Source of the DNA: Bufo bufo
Taxonomy: Eukaryota > Chordata > Amphibia > Anura > Bufonidae
Assembly: GCF_905171765.1 (NCBI RefSeq)
Contig: NC_053390.1
Coordinates: 140,983,968-141,047,967, forward strand
Reading direction: 5' to 3'
DNA length: 64,000 bases
Shown in pieces: positions 1-11,565 of the stretch. Under the pieces are notes generated by a model. That model did not search any database and was not told the origin of the DNA. It saw only the letters and a list, made by a program, of their open reading frames with translations. Made by a program: the position numbers and the translations under genes. How positions within the stretch are numbered: the first letter of the stretch is position 1; each line of letters begins with the position of its first letter.

Positions 1-96
1 CCAGCACTTACTATTATTCCTGAGCGTTGCTCCGTTCGCCGTGCCTCATTACTGTCTCCTGCTCCATATGCTAATTACTATCGGAGCAATGGGGAG

Positions 97-205
97 GAGA
101 AATCAGCTTCTCTCCTAGGCGTTCCTTCTCCCTGCGCTGCACTGTGATTGGACAGCGCTACAGCCAGGGAGAAGGAATGCCCACTAGAGAAGCTGATGTC
201 TCTAG
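97..205. repeat. Fold-back (MITE-like) repeat
   Basis: Two arms of about 43 bp, beginning around 97 and 152, are imperfect reverse complements (GCGTTCCTTCTCCCTG near 119 pairs with CAGGGAGAAGGAATGC near 165). The loop is short and contains CTGTGATTGGACAG. I see no protein signal. The rest of 1-530 is GC-richer sequence with no recognisable gene; the open frames there look like noise. Confidence 0.55.
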
Positions 206-540
206 CCACGAGCAGCATTCAGTGAGCGGGCGGGGCGGATCCGGGTAACTCCTTCCCTGCCAGACTGTCCGAGAAGTCCACGTAGAGGCGACGCAGTTCC
301 GGGAGCGCCCCGGATTACTGGGGGGCAGCCACGTGAGGGCAAATACCCAGGCGCCAGGACAAAATTCCTGATCGCCATGGCGACCTGGCACCTGGGATTT
401 GTCGAGCCCTGTGCTAATGTATAATTGTCTGGCTGCAGCAAAGGATTCCTGCGGAGCTACAGCCTATAGGACAGAAGAGACTTTGCTCCTCTATGACTTG
501 TCTGTTTATATAGAAGCATATTCTCCTCCAGCCTTTTTAA

Positions 541-3040
541 CCCTTTCTACCCTGGGCCAGTTTTCACCTTCCTACCCAATTTTTTTACAAATCCAACATG
601 TGTCACTTTATGTGGTAATAACTTTGGAACACTTATTTATCCAAGCCATTCTGAGATTGTTTTCTTGTGACACATTGTACTTCATGATAGTCATAAATTT
701 GAGTCAATATATTTCACCTTTATTTATGAAAAAAATCACAAATTTACCCAAAATTTTGAAAAATTTGCAATTTTCTAAATTAAAATTTCTCTGCTTTTAA
801 AACAGAAAGTGATACATCATAAAAATATTTATTACTTAACATTCCCCAAATGTCTACTTTATGTTGGCATCATTTTGTAAATAGTTTATTTTTTTAGGGC
901 GTTAGAAGGCTTAGAATTTTAGAAGCAATTCGTAAAATATTTAAGAAAATTTCCAAAACCCACTTTTTAAAGACCAGTTCAGGTCGGAAGTCACTTTGTG
1001 GGGCTTACATAGTGGAAACCCCCTATAAATGACCCCATTGTAGAAACTACACCCTTCAAGCTACTCAAAACTGATTTTACATACTTTGTTAACCCTTTAG
1101 GTGTTCCACAAGAATTAAAGGAAAATGGAGATAACATTTCTAAATTTCACTTTTTTGACAGATTTTCCATTTTGATAATAATTTTTTTTAACACACCAAG
1201 GGTTAATAGCCAAACTGGTCGTAAACTTATAAGGACACACGGCAGGGCGCAGAAGGAAAGGAACGCCATATCGTTTTTGGAAGGCAGATTTTGCTGGACT
1301 GTTTTTTAGACACTATGTCCCATTTGAAGCCCCCCTGATGCACCCCTACAATAGAAACTCCCGAAAGTGACCCCATTTTGGAAACTATGGGATAAGGTGA
1401 CAGTATTATGGGTACTATTTTGGGGTACATATGATTTTTAATTGCTCTATATTACAATTTTTGTGAGGCAAGGTAACCAAAAAATGTCTGTTTTGGCACC
1501 GTTTTAATTTTTTAGAACATTCATCTGACAGGGTAGATCATGTGCTATTTTTATATCAAATATGTCTACTTTCTTTGATGTTTGTTTCAGTTTTACATAA
1601 TAAAGCATTTTTGAAAACAAATTAGGTTTTTGTATCTTCATTTTCTGAACGCCCTTTTTTTTTTATTTTTCTGCCGATCGTCTTGTGCATGGGCAAGTTT
1701 TTTGCAGAAGAGTTGACGTTTTTATTGGTACCAGTTTTGGGTAGGTACATATGATTTTTTTATCATTCATTATTACACTTTATGGGGCAAGGTGACCAAA
1801 AAATTTGTAATTTTGGCACAGTTTTTATTTATTTATTTTTACAGCGTTCACCTGAGGGGTTAGGTCATATGATATTTTTATAGAGCAGATTGTTACGGAT
1901 GTGGCAATACCTAATATGCATACTTTTTCTTATTTAAGTTTTACACAATAATAGCATTATTTTTGACCGATGCCTTTTTTATCGCTTGGTGTTGCAATTT
2001 TTATGATGTAAGGTGACAAAAATGCCTTTTTTTGATACAGTTTTTACGGTGTTTATCTGAGGGGTTAGGTCATGTGATATTTTTATAGAGCTGGTTGTTA
2101 CGGACACAGCAAAACCTAATATGTATACTTTTTTATTTATTTCATTTTAACACAATAATAGCATATTTGAAACAAAAAAATTATGTTTTAGTGTCTGCAT
2201 GTTCTGAGAGCTATAGTTTTTTTTATTTTTTGAGCGGTTTTCATATGTAGGGGCTCATTTTTGACGGTTTTATTGGTATCATTTTGTGGGACATGCGCCT
2301 TTTTAAGGTGACAAAGATGGCTTTTTTTAACACAGTTTTTATTTTTATTTTTTATGGTGGACGGGATGGATCATGTGATATATTTATAGAGCCGGTCGTT
2401 ACGGACGCGACGATACCTAATATGTGTGTTTTTTCCTTTGTTTTTTTTCTATTTTTTATTATAAAATCAGGGGAAAGGGGCGTTTTTTTCTTTGTTTACT
2501 TGGAACAATTTTTTTAATTAAAAACACTTAAAAAATTTTTTTTTACCTTTATTTCTGAATTTAACTTTTGGGAGTCCGATCCCCTCTGCAATGCATTACA
2601 ATACATCTGTATTGTAATGCATTGCCTGTTAGTGTATTACACGGAGTAATACACTAACAAGTTACCTAGGAGACCCAGCCTGAGGCTGGATCTCCTGGGC
2701 ACCCGTAGAAGGCAGGTCCCGATGCCGTGCAAGGCAGTGGGCAGCCTCTGCATGGCATCGGGCTGCCTTCTCACCCATCGGGTCCCTTACCCGCAGCTAA
2801 CCCCTTCTATGTGGCAATCAGTGCTGACCGTGGCATAGCAGGGGTTAATGCGCCGCCATCGGTGTTTTCACCGATACCGGCACATACAGCATGGGTCCGG
2901 CTAATGGGAACAGCCGGTCCCCTGCAGCTGATCGGGTGCAGCTCCTGCACCCGCAAGATCAGCATGCCGTAATAGTACTGCGCTGGGCAGCAAGTCACGT
3001 CCCGCTGCGCCGTACTATTACAGCACTGGTCGGGAAGGGG
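541..3040 (+). mobile_element. TTAA-flanked long non-autonomous DNA element, copy 1 (piggyBac-type ends)
   Basis: This 2.5-kb non-coding element starts CCCTTTCTACCCTGGGCC and ends GGTCGGGAAGGGG, and is bracketed by TTAA at 537-540 and 3041-3044. TTAA target duplication with CCC...GGG termini is the hallmark of the piggyBac superfamily; assigning this family to it is inference because no transposase is present. Inside are AT-rich modules repeated several times (the phrase GTGATATTTTTATAGAGC followed by GTTACGGA and ATACCTAATATG, near 1871, 2078 and 2377), then a GC-rich 3' part (2570-3040) with inverted repeats around TGCATTACAATACATCTGTA. Open frames inside are short and not conserved between copies. 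Confidence 0.75.
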
Positions 3041-3044
3041 TTAA

Positions 3045-3507
3045 AAGGGAACCTGTCATCACAGTTATGCTGCCCATACTAACTGCAGAATAAAGTAGAG
3101 ACAAGCGAGTTGCTTTCATCGGGCTGTCATTTATACGTTAAAAGTAAGTGGTTGCCAAGAACCAACATCACAAACATTGCAGACTGGGCCTGGAAAAGAG
3201 TCCAGGTTATTCATGAATTCTTGCTCTCCCTGCCCACCTGCTGATGACTGACAGGCTTCTTCCTAGTTTTCTCCCTTTCTGTCTAGGAGAGAAGTGCCAA
3301 TCATCAGCAGATGGGCGGGAGAGCAGGAGATTATGAATAACCAGGACTCTTCTCAGGTAGATTTGACTCTTTTCAAGGCCTGTGCTGCAATAATTATGAT
3401 GCTGGTTCTCGGCAACCACTTACTATTAGCTCATGAGTGACACATCACTGAAATCAGCATTTCTGTCACTACTTTATACTCAGCATAAAGTTGATGACAG
3501 GTTCCCT
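3045..3507. mobile_element. TTAA-flanked fold-back MITE
   Basis: The ends are inverted repeats (AAGGGAACCTGTCATCA at 3045 against TTGATGACAGGTTCCC at 3491), with TTAA at 3041-3044 and 3508-3511. The interior also folds back: GTGGTTGCCAAGAACCA near 3150 pairs with TGGTTCTCGGCAACCAC near 3402, and GAGTCCAGGTTATTCATGAA near 3199 pairs with the stretch near 3333-3352. Its left TTAA is the same four bases that close the neighbouring long element, so the two insertions abut exactly. Non-coding. Confidence 0.7.
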
Positions 3508-3511
3508 TTAA

Positions 3512-3959
3512 GTGAAGCTGTGCAGAATGAAACGTATACCGCATCTGTAGTATCACTGTCTAATACAAGAAAAATGAAAAAAAAAAATTGGATATTATCT
3601 CTAAAAGCAAAAATAAGTGGCAAACACAAATGTACATACATAAATACATACTGTACAAACATACATTTGTAAGATCTCTGCTGGCTGACAGTGGTTGGAA
3701 ACATCTTTGTTTACTTTCAGAGGCTGAAAACCAACACTAACCCAATACTTCTCACAAGTAAATGTAAAGTAAACAATTCACTATGAGATAAAAACACCAG
3801 CTACACAACTTTTTCTCCTGCTCTGATGATTTGCTACAATGTATCAGTGTAGAGAAAAGGTAACAACCTGGAGTCCAAACTGTTAACCTCACAGAGCATT
3901 GCCTAGACTGGATACAACTGTACTAACCCTCAGATGATGACTGTTTCCCTTCACTTCTA
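3512..3959. other. No gene recognised
   Basis: Moderate-complexity AT-rich sequence between two TTAA-type elements. I see no coding, RNA or repeat signal that I can name. Confidence 0.4.
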
Positions 3960-4444
3960 TGAACCCTTTCTACCCTGGGCCAATTTTCACCTTCCTGCCC
4001 AGGCCATTTTTTGCAAATTCGACATGTCACTTTATGTGGTAATAACTGGAACACTTTTACTTATCCAGGCCATTCTGAGACTGTTTTCTCGTGACACATT
4101 GTACTTCACAACAGTGCTAAATTTCAGTCAATATATTTTTCCTTTATTCATAAAAAAATCCCAAATTTACCAAAATTTGGAAAAATTCACAATTTTCGAA
4201 ATTCGAATTTCTGTACTTTTAAGACAGATAGTAATGGTTCATAAAATAGTTATCAGTCATCATTCCCTATATGTCTGGCATCATTTTGTAAATGTCATTT
4301 TAATTTTTTAGGACGTTAGAAGGCTTAGAAGTTTAGCAGCCATTTTTCAAATTTGTAACAAAATTTCCAAAACCATTTTTTTAAGCACCAATTCAGTTAT
4401 AAAGTGATTTTGAGGGGCTTACATAATAGAAACCACCCATAAAT

Positions 4445-5936
4445 TGTAACACCCCAGAGTGGTGTTACCACTTCTGCACCTTGCTACTGTCTTTACTGGT
4501 CTAACCTCATGTCATCTTATGCATTTATTCCAGGTCATCCACACTGTGCATTTCTAATGTTATGTAACTGTTCATGTAATGTGCCTGGTTCACCAGCAGG
4601 TGGCAGCAAATACGGCAGAGCTATATTTAGATAGAATGGAACCTTCCACTCCATTCTAACCTACCCTCTGGAGAGAGGTTGGCGAATACTACTTCCTGCA
4701 GGAAGGGTGGGACAGAAGTTGTAGTCAGTCTAGTTTACCCCCAGCTAGGGGGAAGGGTGTGCAGGGGCACGTCTCTGCTGGATGTGCCCAAGCCAGCCAG
4801 AGCACCTTAAGCTCTGCTGGCCATGGAGGCCAAAGCTTGAAGCCGCAGGGGCCAGGAGGAAAGTTCCCTGGCATAACCTAGAGTCAGACTACAAAGTGAA
4901 GTGCAGCATACAGAAGAAGCTGAGTTATACAGCCAGACTGTCAGTACAGCAGATTCAGAGAGTAACAGATGTAGCAGTGTGGAATTTTGCCTGCCAGTTT
5001 CATGCTAAAGCCTGCTGGAACCAAGACAAAGCCTGTAAACTGTTTTGGAGAACGTTTATTCAAAGTAAAGCTGCTGTTGAACTTCATCTCAAAGGTCTGG
5101 ACTCAAGTTATTCTTTTATCCCTCAATTATTCCCTGTCACGAGGGTGTCAAGAGCCACGCCTGACTCCGTTGTACCCGGGGTCAGGAAGTCGCAGCGGTT
5201 GGCTGCACGTTCTATGTAAGATAGGGCTGTTTCCTTGTGGTGGCTTTCTGGGTTTGCTTTGCAAACCCTTTTGGCTCACTCAGGGATCCGTAGCTCCTTC
5301 TCCTCAGCTGTTCCTTGTCCAGCACTCCCAAACCTCCTTATATTCCCCTCTCACACTTCTCTGGTTGCCAGATATAGAGCTTCCTGCCTGGACATCTATT
5401 CTGACCCTCTGGAGCTGTGTTGCTGCGTTCTCTGGTAGTTGGTCCAGAACGCTACCCTCCGGATCCCTGTTGGACCTTTGTGGTCTATTGTGGTCACCCA
5501 CCTGGGTGTATGTGTTTGTCTGTCCTCTCCCTGGTGTTTCCCTCTTAGTGACAGTGGTGCGGACTAGCGATCCCACCGGCCACTATCTAGGGCTCATTTT
5601 AGGGAAAGCCAGGGTTTAGGCACGTGATCGCCGCACGGGTGAGGAACCCGTCTAGGGACGTCAGGGCAGTCAGGTGCCAGCCGCAAGGTGAGTTAGCGGT
5701 CACCACCTTTCCCTCTCCCTTGGGCTGGGCTTTCCCTTTTTCCTCCCTGTGCGTGACGCCGGTCATTACATTCCCTCTATTTATTGCTTCTGAGCCAAAG
5801 CCTGGGGTACAGCGGTATCCAGGTAGGAGCACCGTGACACACAAAGAGACATTTTAGGCCGCAGCTTACCACTCAGCATTTCCTACACCTGGGAAGCGGA
5901 TTATATACAGGGCCCTAGGGGGAGATGCCTGTTGCA
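4445..5936. mobile_element. Solo LTR (gypsy-like) inserted in copy 2
   Basis: The insertion starts TGTAACACC and ends CTGTTGCA, and is flanked by AAAT at 4441-4444 and 5937-5940. The flanks rejoin exactly as in uninterrupted copies of the host repeat. TG...CA ends with a 4-bp duplication indicate an LTR retrotransposon LTR left by recombination. The first bases form a small hairpin (GTAACACC / GGTGTTAC). A TATATTTAG TATA-like motif lies near 4621. About 790 bp belongs to this LTR and the remainder is a second nested LTR. The open frames at 4782-5219 and 4987-5619 cross the LTR and show no retroviral domain. Confidence 0.65.
5135..5839. mobile_element. Second LTR-like insertion nested in the first
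   Basis: This 705-bp segment begins TGTCACG and ends CGTGACA, giving inverted 7-bp ends of the TG...CA type seen in gypsy LTRs. It interrupts the sequence that otherwise runs from a typical LTR body into the LTR end at 5936. I could not find a matching target duplication (TTCCC to the left, CACAA to the right), so the exact borders are uncertain. Confidence 0.45.
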
Positions 5937-7693
5937 AAATGACCCCATTTTAGAAACTACACCCCTCAAATTATTCAAAACTGATGTTACAAACTTTGTT
6001 AACCCTTTAGGTGTTCCACAAGAATTAAAGTAAAATAGAGGCAAAATGTAAAAAAAAAAAATTATGCAGTTTTTCGTGTTAATCAATTTTTTCTTGCAAC
6101 ACAGCAAGGGGCAACAGCAAACTAAACCTTAATATGAATTACTCTGATTCTGCAGTTTACAGCAATACCCCATATGTGGTGGTAAACTGCTCTGTGGGCA
6201 CGTGGCAGTGGTCAGAAGGAACGGAGCGCCATATGGATTTTGGAGGCAGATTTTGCTAAAATGTTTTTTGGGCACCATTTTGTATTTGAAGAGACCCTGA
6301 CATATCCCTACAGTGGAAACCCTCAAAAAAGTGACCCTATTTAGAAACTACACCCTTCAAAGAATATATTAAGGGGGATACTGAACACTTTGACCCCCTA
6401 AGCGTTTTTACGGAATTTGAAAACACTTGGCTGTAAAAATGAAAAGTTTCATTTCTTCCAATAAAAAGTTGTTTTAGCCCCAAATTTTTCATTTTCACAA
6501 GGGCTAACAGGAGAAAAAGCACCCCATAATTTGTCACCCATTTTCTCCTGAATACGGCAACACAAGATATGTGGTGGTAAACTGCTGTGGGGGCATATGG
6601 CAGGACTCAGAACAGAAGGAGCGCCATATGGCTTTTGCAGTGCAGATTTTGATGGACTGGTTTACGAGTGTCATTGGTTTTTATTTTTTGAGTGATTGTC
6701 TTATGTGGGGGCTAATTTTTTGCGGGATGAGGTAACCTTTTCATTGGTACCATTTTAGGGTACATAAGACTTTGATTGCTTGGTATTATACTTTTTGTGA
6801 TGTAAGGTAAAAAAAGGGGATATATAATGTGATATTTTTATAGAGCAGGTTGTTACGGACGCGGCGATATCCAATATGTCTATAATTTTTATTTTTGTTA
6901 AATTTTACACAGTAAATGCATTTTTTAATAGAATGAAATCTTGTTTTTGTTTTGTTATTTTCTGACTGCCTTTTTTTTCCCCTGGTGATGACAGGGTGGA
7001 TCATGTGATATTTTTATAGAGCCGGTCGATAAGGACGCGGCAATACCCAATATGTATACTTTTCTTTTTTTTCCTATTTAAAAAAAAATAAAAATAAATA
7101 TATATATATATATAACTTATTATGGGAAAAGAACACTTTTTCTTTTACTTGAAACATCTTTTTATTATGCAAAACTTTAGTTTAACTTTTTTTTAAAACT
7201 TTTTTCCCCACAACTTTTGGGGGTCTGATCCCCTGTACAATGCATTACAATACTTATGTACACACTGTAATACACTTACAGCCTTCCTGCCTGTGGGATC
7301 CAGGGGTCTGGATCTCACAGGCTTACATAGAAGGCAGCCCCGATGCCTGTGGAAGGCATCAGGCTGCCTTCCCTGCCATCGGGTCCCCGTCACAGCAGCA
7401 CGGGGACCCGATGGGGAAGGGGAGGGAGCTTCCTCCCTCCACACACCCTGCACATGCCACAATCAGCGCTGATCACAGCATAGTGAGGGTTAATGCACCG
7501 GCATCGGTGTTATCACCCATGCTGTCGCATACCGCAGTGGTCTGGCTAAAGGGAACAGCCGGTCCTCTGCAGCTGATCGGGAGGGGCGCAGATCCTGCAC
7601 CCGCCCAAGCGCGCGCCGTAGTACTACAGCGTTGGCCGAGTAGTCACTTCCTGCAGCGCCGTACTATTACGGCTCTGGTCGGGAAGGGGTTAA

Positions 7694-8800
7694 AGAGATA
7701 ATTTTGAAAATTGTGAAAAATTTAAAAGACAAGTACATTAGACAGAATTTTTGGCTTTTGGTCAAAGATGAGTTACAAAAAATTGGAAAACCTATTAAAA
7801 ACCAAATAGAAAGATGAACATTATATCAAAAGCCAAAAAGAAACCATTGTAGGGTAATTGTATCAAAGCAGTAATAATGTAATGGGAAAAATAAACAAGT
7901 TACAGTTAATGATACCGTCTATTGGTCCTTCAACCCTACTGAGAAAACCTTCCCTTTAATTATACTGGAGAGACTATAAATTGCCTTGAATTTTACGTAG
8001 TGACAACTACACATAGTGTAACTTTTTTTTTTTAAATCAATGCAAATGGGTAAATTAAAAACCATGTATGCTAGTAGCTTTTATTTTGTGAACTAGACAA
8101 TAGGCAGCATATTTAGCCTGTGGCTCCTGTCTCCTGTGCATGCCTAGTGAAGATGTGAAGAGCAACAATAGGTCCAATTATCTACTAGGCTGTACATTTT
8201 ACTGGATTACTCAGGATTACTCAATGTCATCAGATATCATTCTCGCTGTAATTTGTAAAACAGTGTGATAAATAGTGGGGAATTATAATGTTCAGGTAGA
8301 GATAAAACAGCCCGTTAATAGTTCATTTCCCAAGTGTTCCACCCATGCCCTCAAACCATTTAGCAAAGTCAGTTCTTTACATCAAGTCTGTGAAATGCTA
8401 ACATGTTACACTTTCATATTGAAATCATAGCCAGATCACATTTCGGCAAGCTGAGCGCGGAACCTTGTTCACCAACAGAAAATGCAATTTGTAAGGGGAA
8501 AACAATCAAAGGAGCGGGTAAAGATGATACCTTTGTTGGCCATATGGTATAATCAGATGGAAGCTTTCTAGAGAGTTCATGTCATTTCCTCAGGCATCTA
8601 TTTATCAGGACGTCTGAGAAAGAGTCCTAGTGAATGCCACCAACGCTGTATAATCTTACCACGCTCTTTTGTTTTCTGCTCCTTTTTAGTAAGATAGTAT
8701 AATTGCATCATGTTTAGAGAATTAATGCAACATGTCAGTCTTTGTTGAAAAAAAAAAAAATCAGCTCTGGAAAGTAATAGTTAACACTGTATCATCTGAA
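7694..8800. other. Low-repeat stretch, no gene recognised
   Basis: AT-rich, moderately complex sequence with no convincing frame. One block (8523-8625) shares ordered anchors with 23408-23490 and may be a very old copy of the same repeat; the rest could be single copy. Confidence 0.4.

Positions 8801-8804
<4 letters not shown>

Positions 8805-8836
<32 letters not shown>
8805..8836. repeat. (ATT)n microsatellite
   Basis: Uninterrupted trinucleotide run of about ten ATT units. Confidence 0.9.
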
Positions 8837-8837
<1 letters not shown>

Positions 8838-8847
8838 AATACTTCAT

Positions 8848-9680
8848 TACAGTGTTTATCCTCCTTCATTACCAGGCCAATTTTTCAGTTTTAGCAATGG
8901 GCCTATCTAACAGCAAATAACTAACTTCTGAGCCCACCCACATGCATTTGATATTATTTTTCACGAAACACCTTAGACCTTTCTTTTGTGCCATTAGATA
9001 ATGGATATAATATTTAAAAATATATTTAAGGAAAAATTATGAAAAAATGTACCGTATAGTTTTATTTTCTTATAATGTTTTTCTATTACAAAAGATTTCA
9101 AGACAAAACATTTTCTAAAGTTAAAATGTGTGTACGTTTGTGTATTTTACACTTAAGTCGCTATACTATTGCTAAAATAAATATCAATTTTTTTTATATA
9201 CAAAAAAAGTGGGGGGAATGTGTACATGGGTGTGTAGTCTGCTATACTATTGCTTAAACTAGTAACTATAGCTCTAACTTTAAAATATTTGTATTTTCTT
9301 TATTTCATTTTATTAAATTTTTTCAACTTTTTTTAATTATTTTTTTCTGAAAAAATAAATTAACCCCTTCCTGCACAGTCAGGGCAGTAAGGGGGTAATG
9401 CGCAGACTGCAGGCTCACAGTTAAGTTTATTTACAGCCAGCAGGGGAGCTCTCACATCAAGAGCATATCCTGCTGGCTTTTTGACTTTACAGTGCAATGG
9501 ATCGTTGTACACAGTGGTGCCATCAGGGAGACCACTTTGCCTGGTCTCCGGGATCCTTACTGTGACTACAGCTGTCTAATGAGAGCACAATCACAGCGAT
9601 CTGCAGTGCCACGGGGGAGCAGCAGCAGACCGCAATGTAACTCAGCGCTTTTATACGTCAGGTTATGGTTAAGAGCTTAC
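8848..9680. repeat. Decayed interspersed repeat with a TTAACCCCTTCC block
   Basis: AT-rich sequence (ACCAGGCCAATTTTTCAGTTTT near 8871) leads into TTAACCCCTTCCTGC at 9360 and a GC-richer tail. The style resembles the TTAA elements elsewhere in the window, but I cannot define both ends. No gene. Confidence 0.35.
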
Positions 9681-9688
9681 CTAATGTA

Positions 9689-9912
9689 CAGTACAGACCA
9701 AAGGTTTGGACACACCTTCTCATTCAAAGAGTTTTCTTTATTTTCATGACTATGAAAATTGTAGATTCACACTGAAGCCATCAAAACTATGAATTAACAC
9801 ATGTGGAATTATACACATAACAAACAAGTGTGAAACAACTGAAAATATGTCATATTCTAGGTTCTTCAAAGTAGCCACCTTTTGCTTTGATTACTGCTTT
9901 GCACACTCTTGA
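9689..9912 (-). mobile_element. Tc1-like element, terminal fragment
   Basis: It starts TA|CAGTACAGACC followed by AAAGGTTTGGACACACC, a typical Tc1 inverted-repeat end. It runs into sequence whose reverse complement encodes a Tc1 transposase C-terminus (KGGYFEEPRI, then stop, at about 9855-9890). It is lost abruptly near 9912, so only one terminus and the last few codons survive. Confidence 0.6.
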
Positions 9913-11560
9913 AGTTGCATCTCCACACAGGCAACCCCTGGTGTACTTTCACAAAAATAGGCATACACAACACTGCCCCATATGATTACTGTGCACCATT
10001 TCATAAATTTAGTGCAACCTCACAAAGCAAAGATAGGCATAAAACTGACCACAAACCAAAGTCACCACAAATGACAAATTCTGCTCCTTAGTTCGCTTCA
10101 GCAGGCTGACTGCTGACCTGTTAACAGAAGCCCGGGACAATCTTACAAGTCAGCAGCAATTGAAACAAGGCTCATGCAACCCAAAAGTTAATAGGTTAGC
10201 AAAAAAAGATTAACTGTGCCCAACTGAAAAGGACAGCATAGGAGGATCCTGTCTGGCAGCGGCCGAGCAAGGATGCTGATTGGATAATAGCATCTATGCT
10301 CCTCCCAAATGTATTTTCCAGCTGGATGCAAACACAATATACAACCTTTCTTTTAAAAAAGCACCTAATCCATAGGATTTGCTGTCATTTTGCCTCTGTC
10401 CTGCTTAAACCAATTATGGGAATATTGTACAAAATGTAAATAAACTGCTCAGTTTTTAGCTTTTATAAGTTTGAAGAGTATTAGAGTGGTTACTACACGA
10501 CGGTAGTAGGAAATGATGCTGCTGGAATTATCCTTGACTGTACTATTGTGCCAAGCTATATGAACAAGACAGGGATCCAGTAGGCATCTTGGAAGTCTCT
10601 ATGCTTTCCTCACAGCCTTGCATTAATTCACCATCTGCTGGCTTCCACTCATTTATTTGCGTTAATTGCTGGTCATTCATCTCTATGGTTTGATGAATCA
10701 CTGAGAAGAGCTAGCAATATCAAAAGGATTATGTATGAGGTTTAATTTCTGTCTGAAACCATCACAGTCAGCAAGTTAAAACCATGAGCCCCCCCCTTCT
10801 TCACCCCTTAACCACCACCTACATTAACTCATTGATTGCTGGAGGGAAAGAGGTTATTAAGTGTTCTCACTGCAATAGCTGCCATTTTCCATATACACAG
10901 CATTAGTCACAAGATACATCCTCCATTTACCACATAATTCACCACCTTTGCCACAGTGATCCATGTACTAAAATTAAATATGAAATAAAGAAAGATTGGA
11001 GAAAATATCCCTAATGACCGTCATTGATTACACCAAGACAGGTGTCTCAAGCCTGGGAATTAGTGTCAAGTGGCTCATTTTTCATCTTTAGTTGGCTTAA
11101 TTCGAGAGTCTTCAATAAAAAGTCTGTATATTATATATTATGCATGCTATTGCTCTATTGAACATCAAGTACGAGCCCAACACCGACAGTACACCCTAAC
11201 ATTGGCTAATGAAGCCCCATTATAAAACTAGACATTTTTGAGAGGATCTGTCTGTTTTAGTAAATAATTGTATTTCCCATGACAGAACAACTCTGGATCA
11301 AAACACAAGTTATGTTGCATGGAAGTCTATGGAAAATATAAAATGCAGAACATGTTTTTTTAATGTTGTTTTTTTCACCCTTTAGGTGCATTTTTTTGTG
11401 TCAATGGCGTTTTTTTTTTTCTAAATCACACCATGCTCTGATGTTTTTCTCCCTTAGACTTCAATTTTTTGCAACTTCAAAAAAATATATGTGCAATGTA
11501 TGTTGGTGTATTTAGACCCCTTCCCAATATCTGCTGTACATGTACAGCAGATGTAGGGTC
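9913..11560. other. No gene recognised
   Basis: Mixed unique-looking sequence. No coding frame, RNA gene or well-bounded element is visible. Confidence 0.4.
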
Positions 11561-11565
11561 TTTAA

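Larger units (their letters stand above)
3964..7689 (+). mobile_element. TTAA-flanked long element, copy 2, split by an LTR insertion
   Basis: The left end CCCTTTCTACCCTGGGCC matches copy 1, but the left TTAA has decayed to TGAA (3960-3963). The right end GGTCGGGAAGGGG is followed by TTAA at 7690-7693. The copy is broken at 4441-5940 by an LTR insertion with AAAT duplications; without it the element is about 2.2 kb. The 3' GC-rich section (7230-7689) aligns by eye with 2590-3040 of copy 1. Non-coding. Confidence 0.72.

Noticed and set aside
4782..5619. 145- and 210-codon overlapping frames
   Set aside because: They cross from one LTR into another nested LTR and show no recognisable domain.
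5135..5839. Exact target duplication for the inner LTR
   Set aside because: Flanks TTCCC and CACAA do not match, so borders may be wrong.
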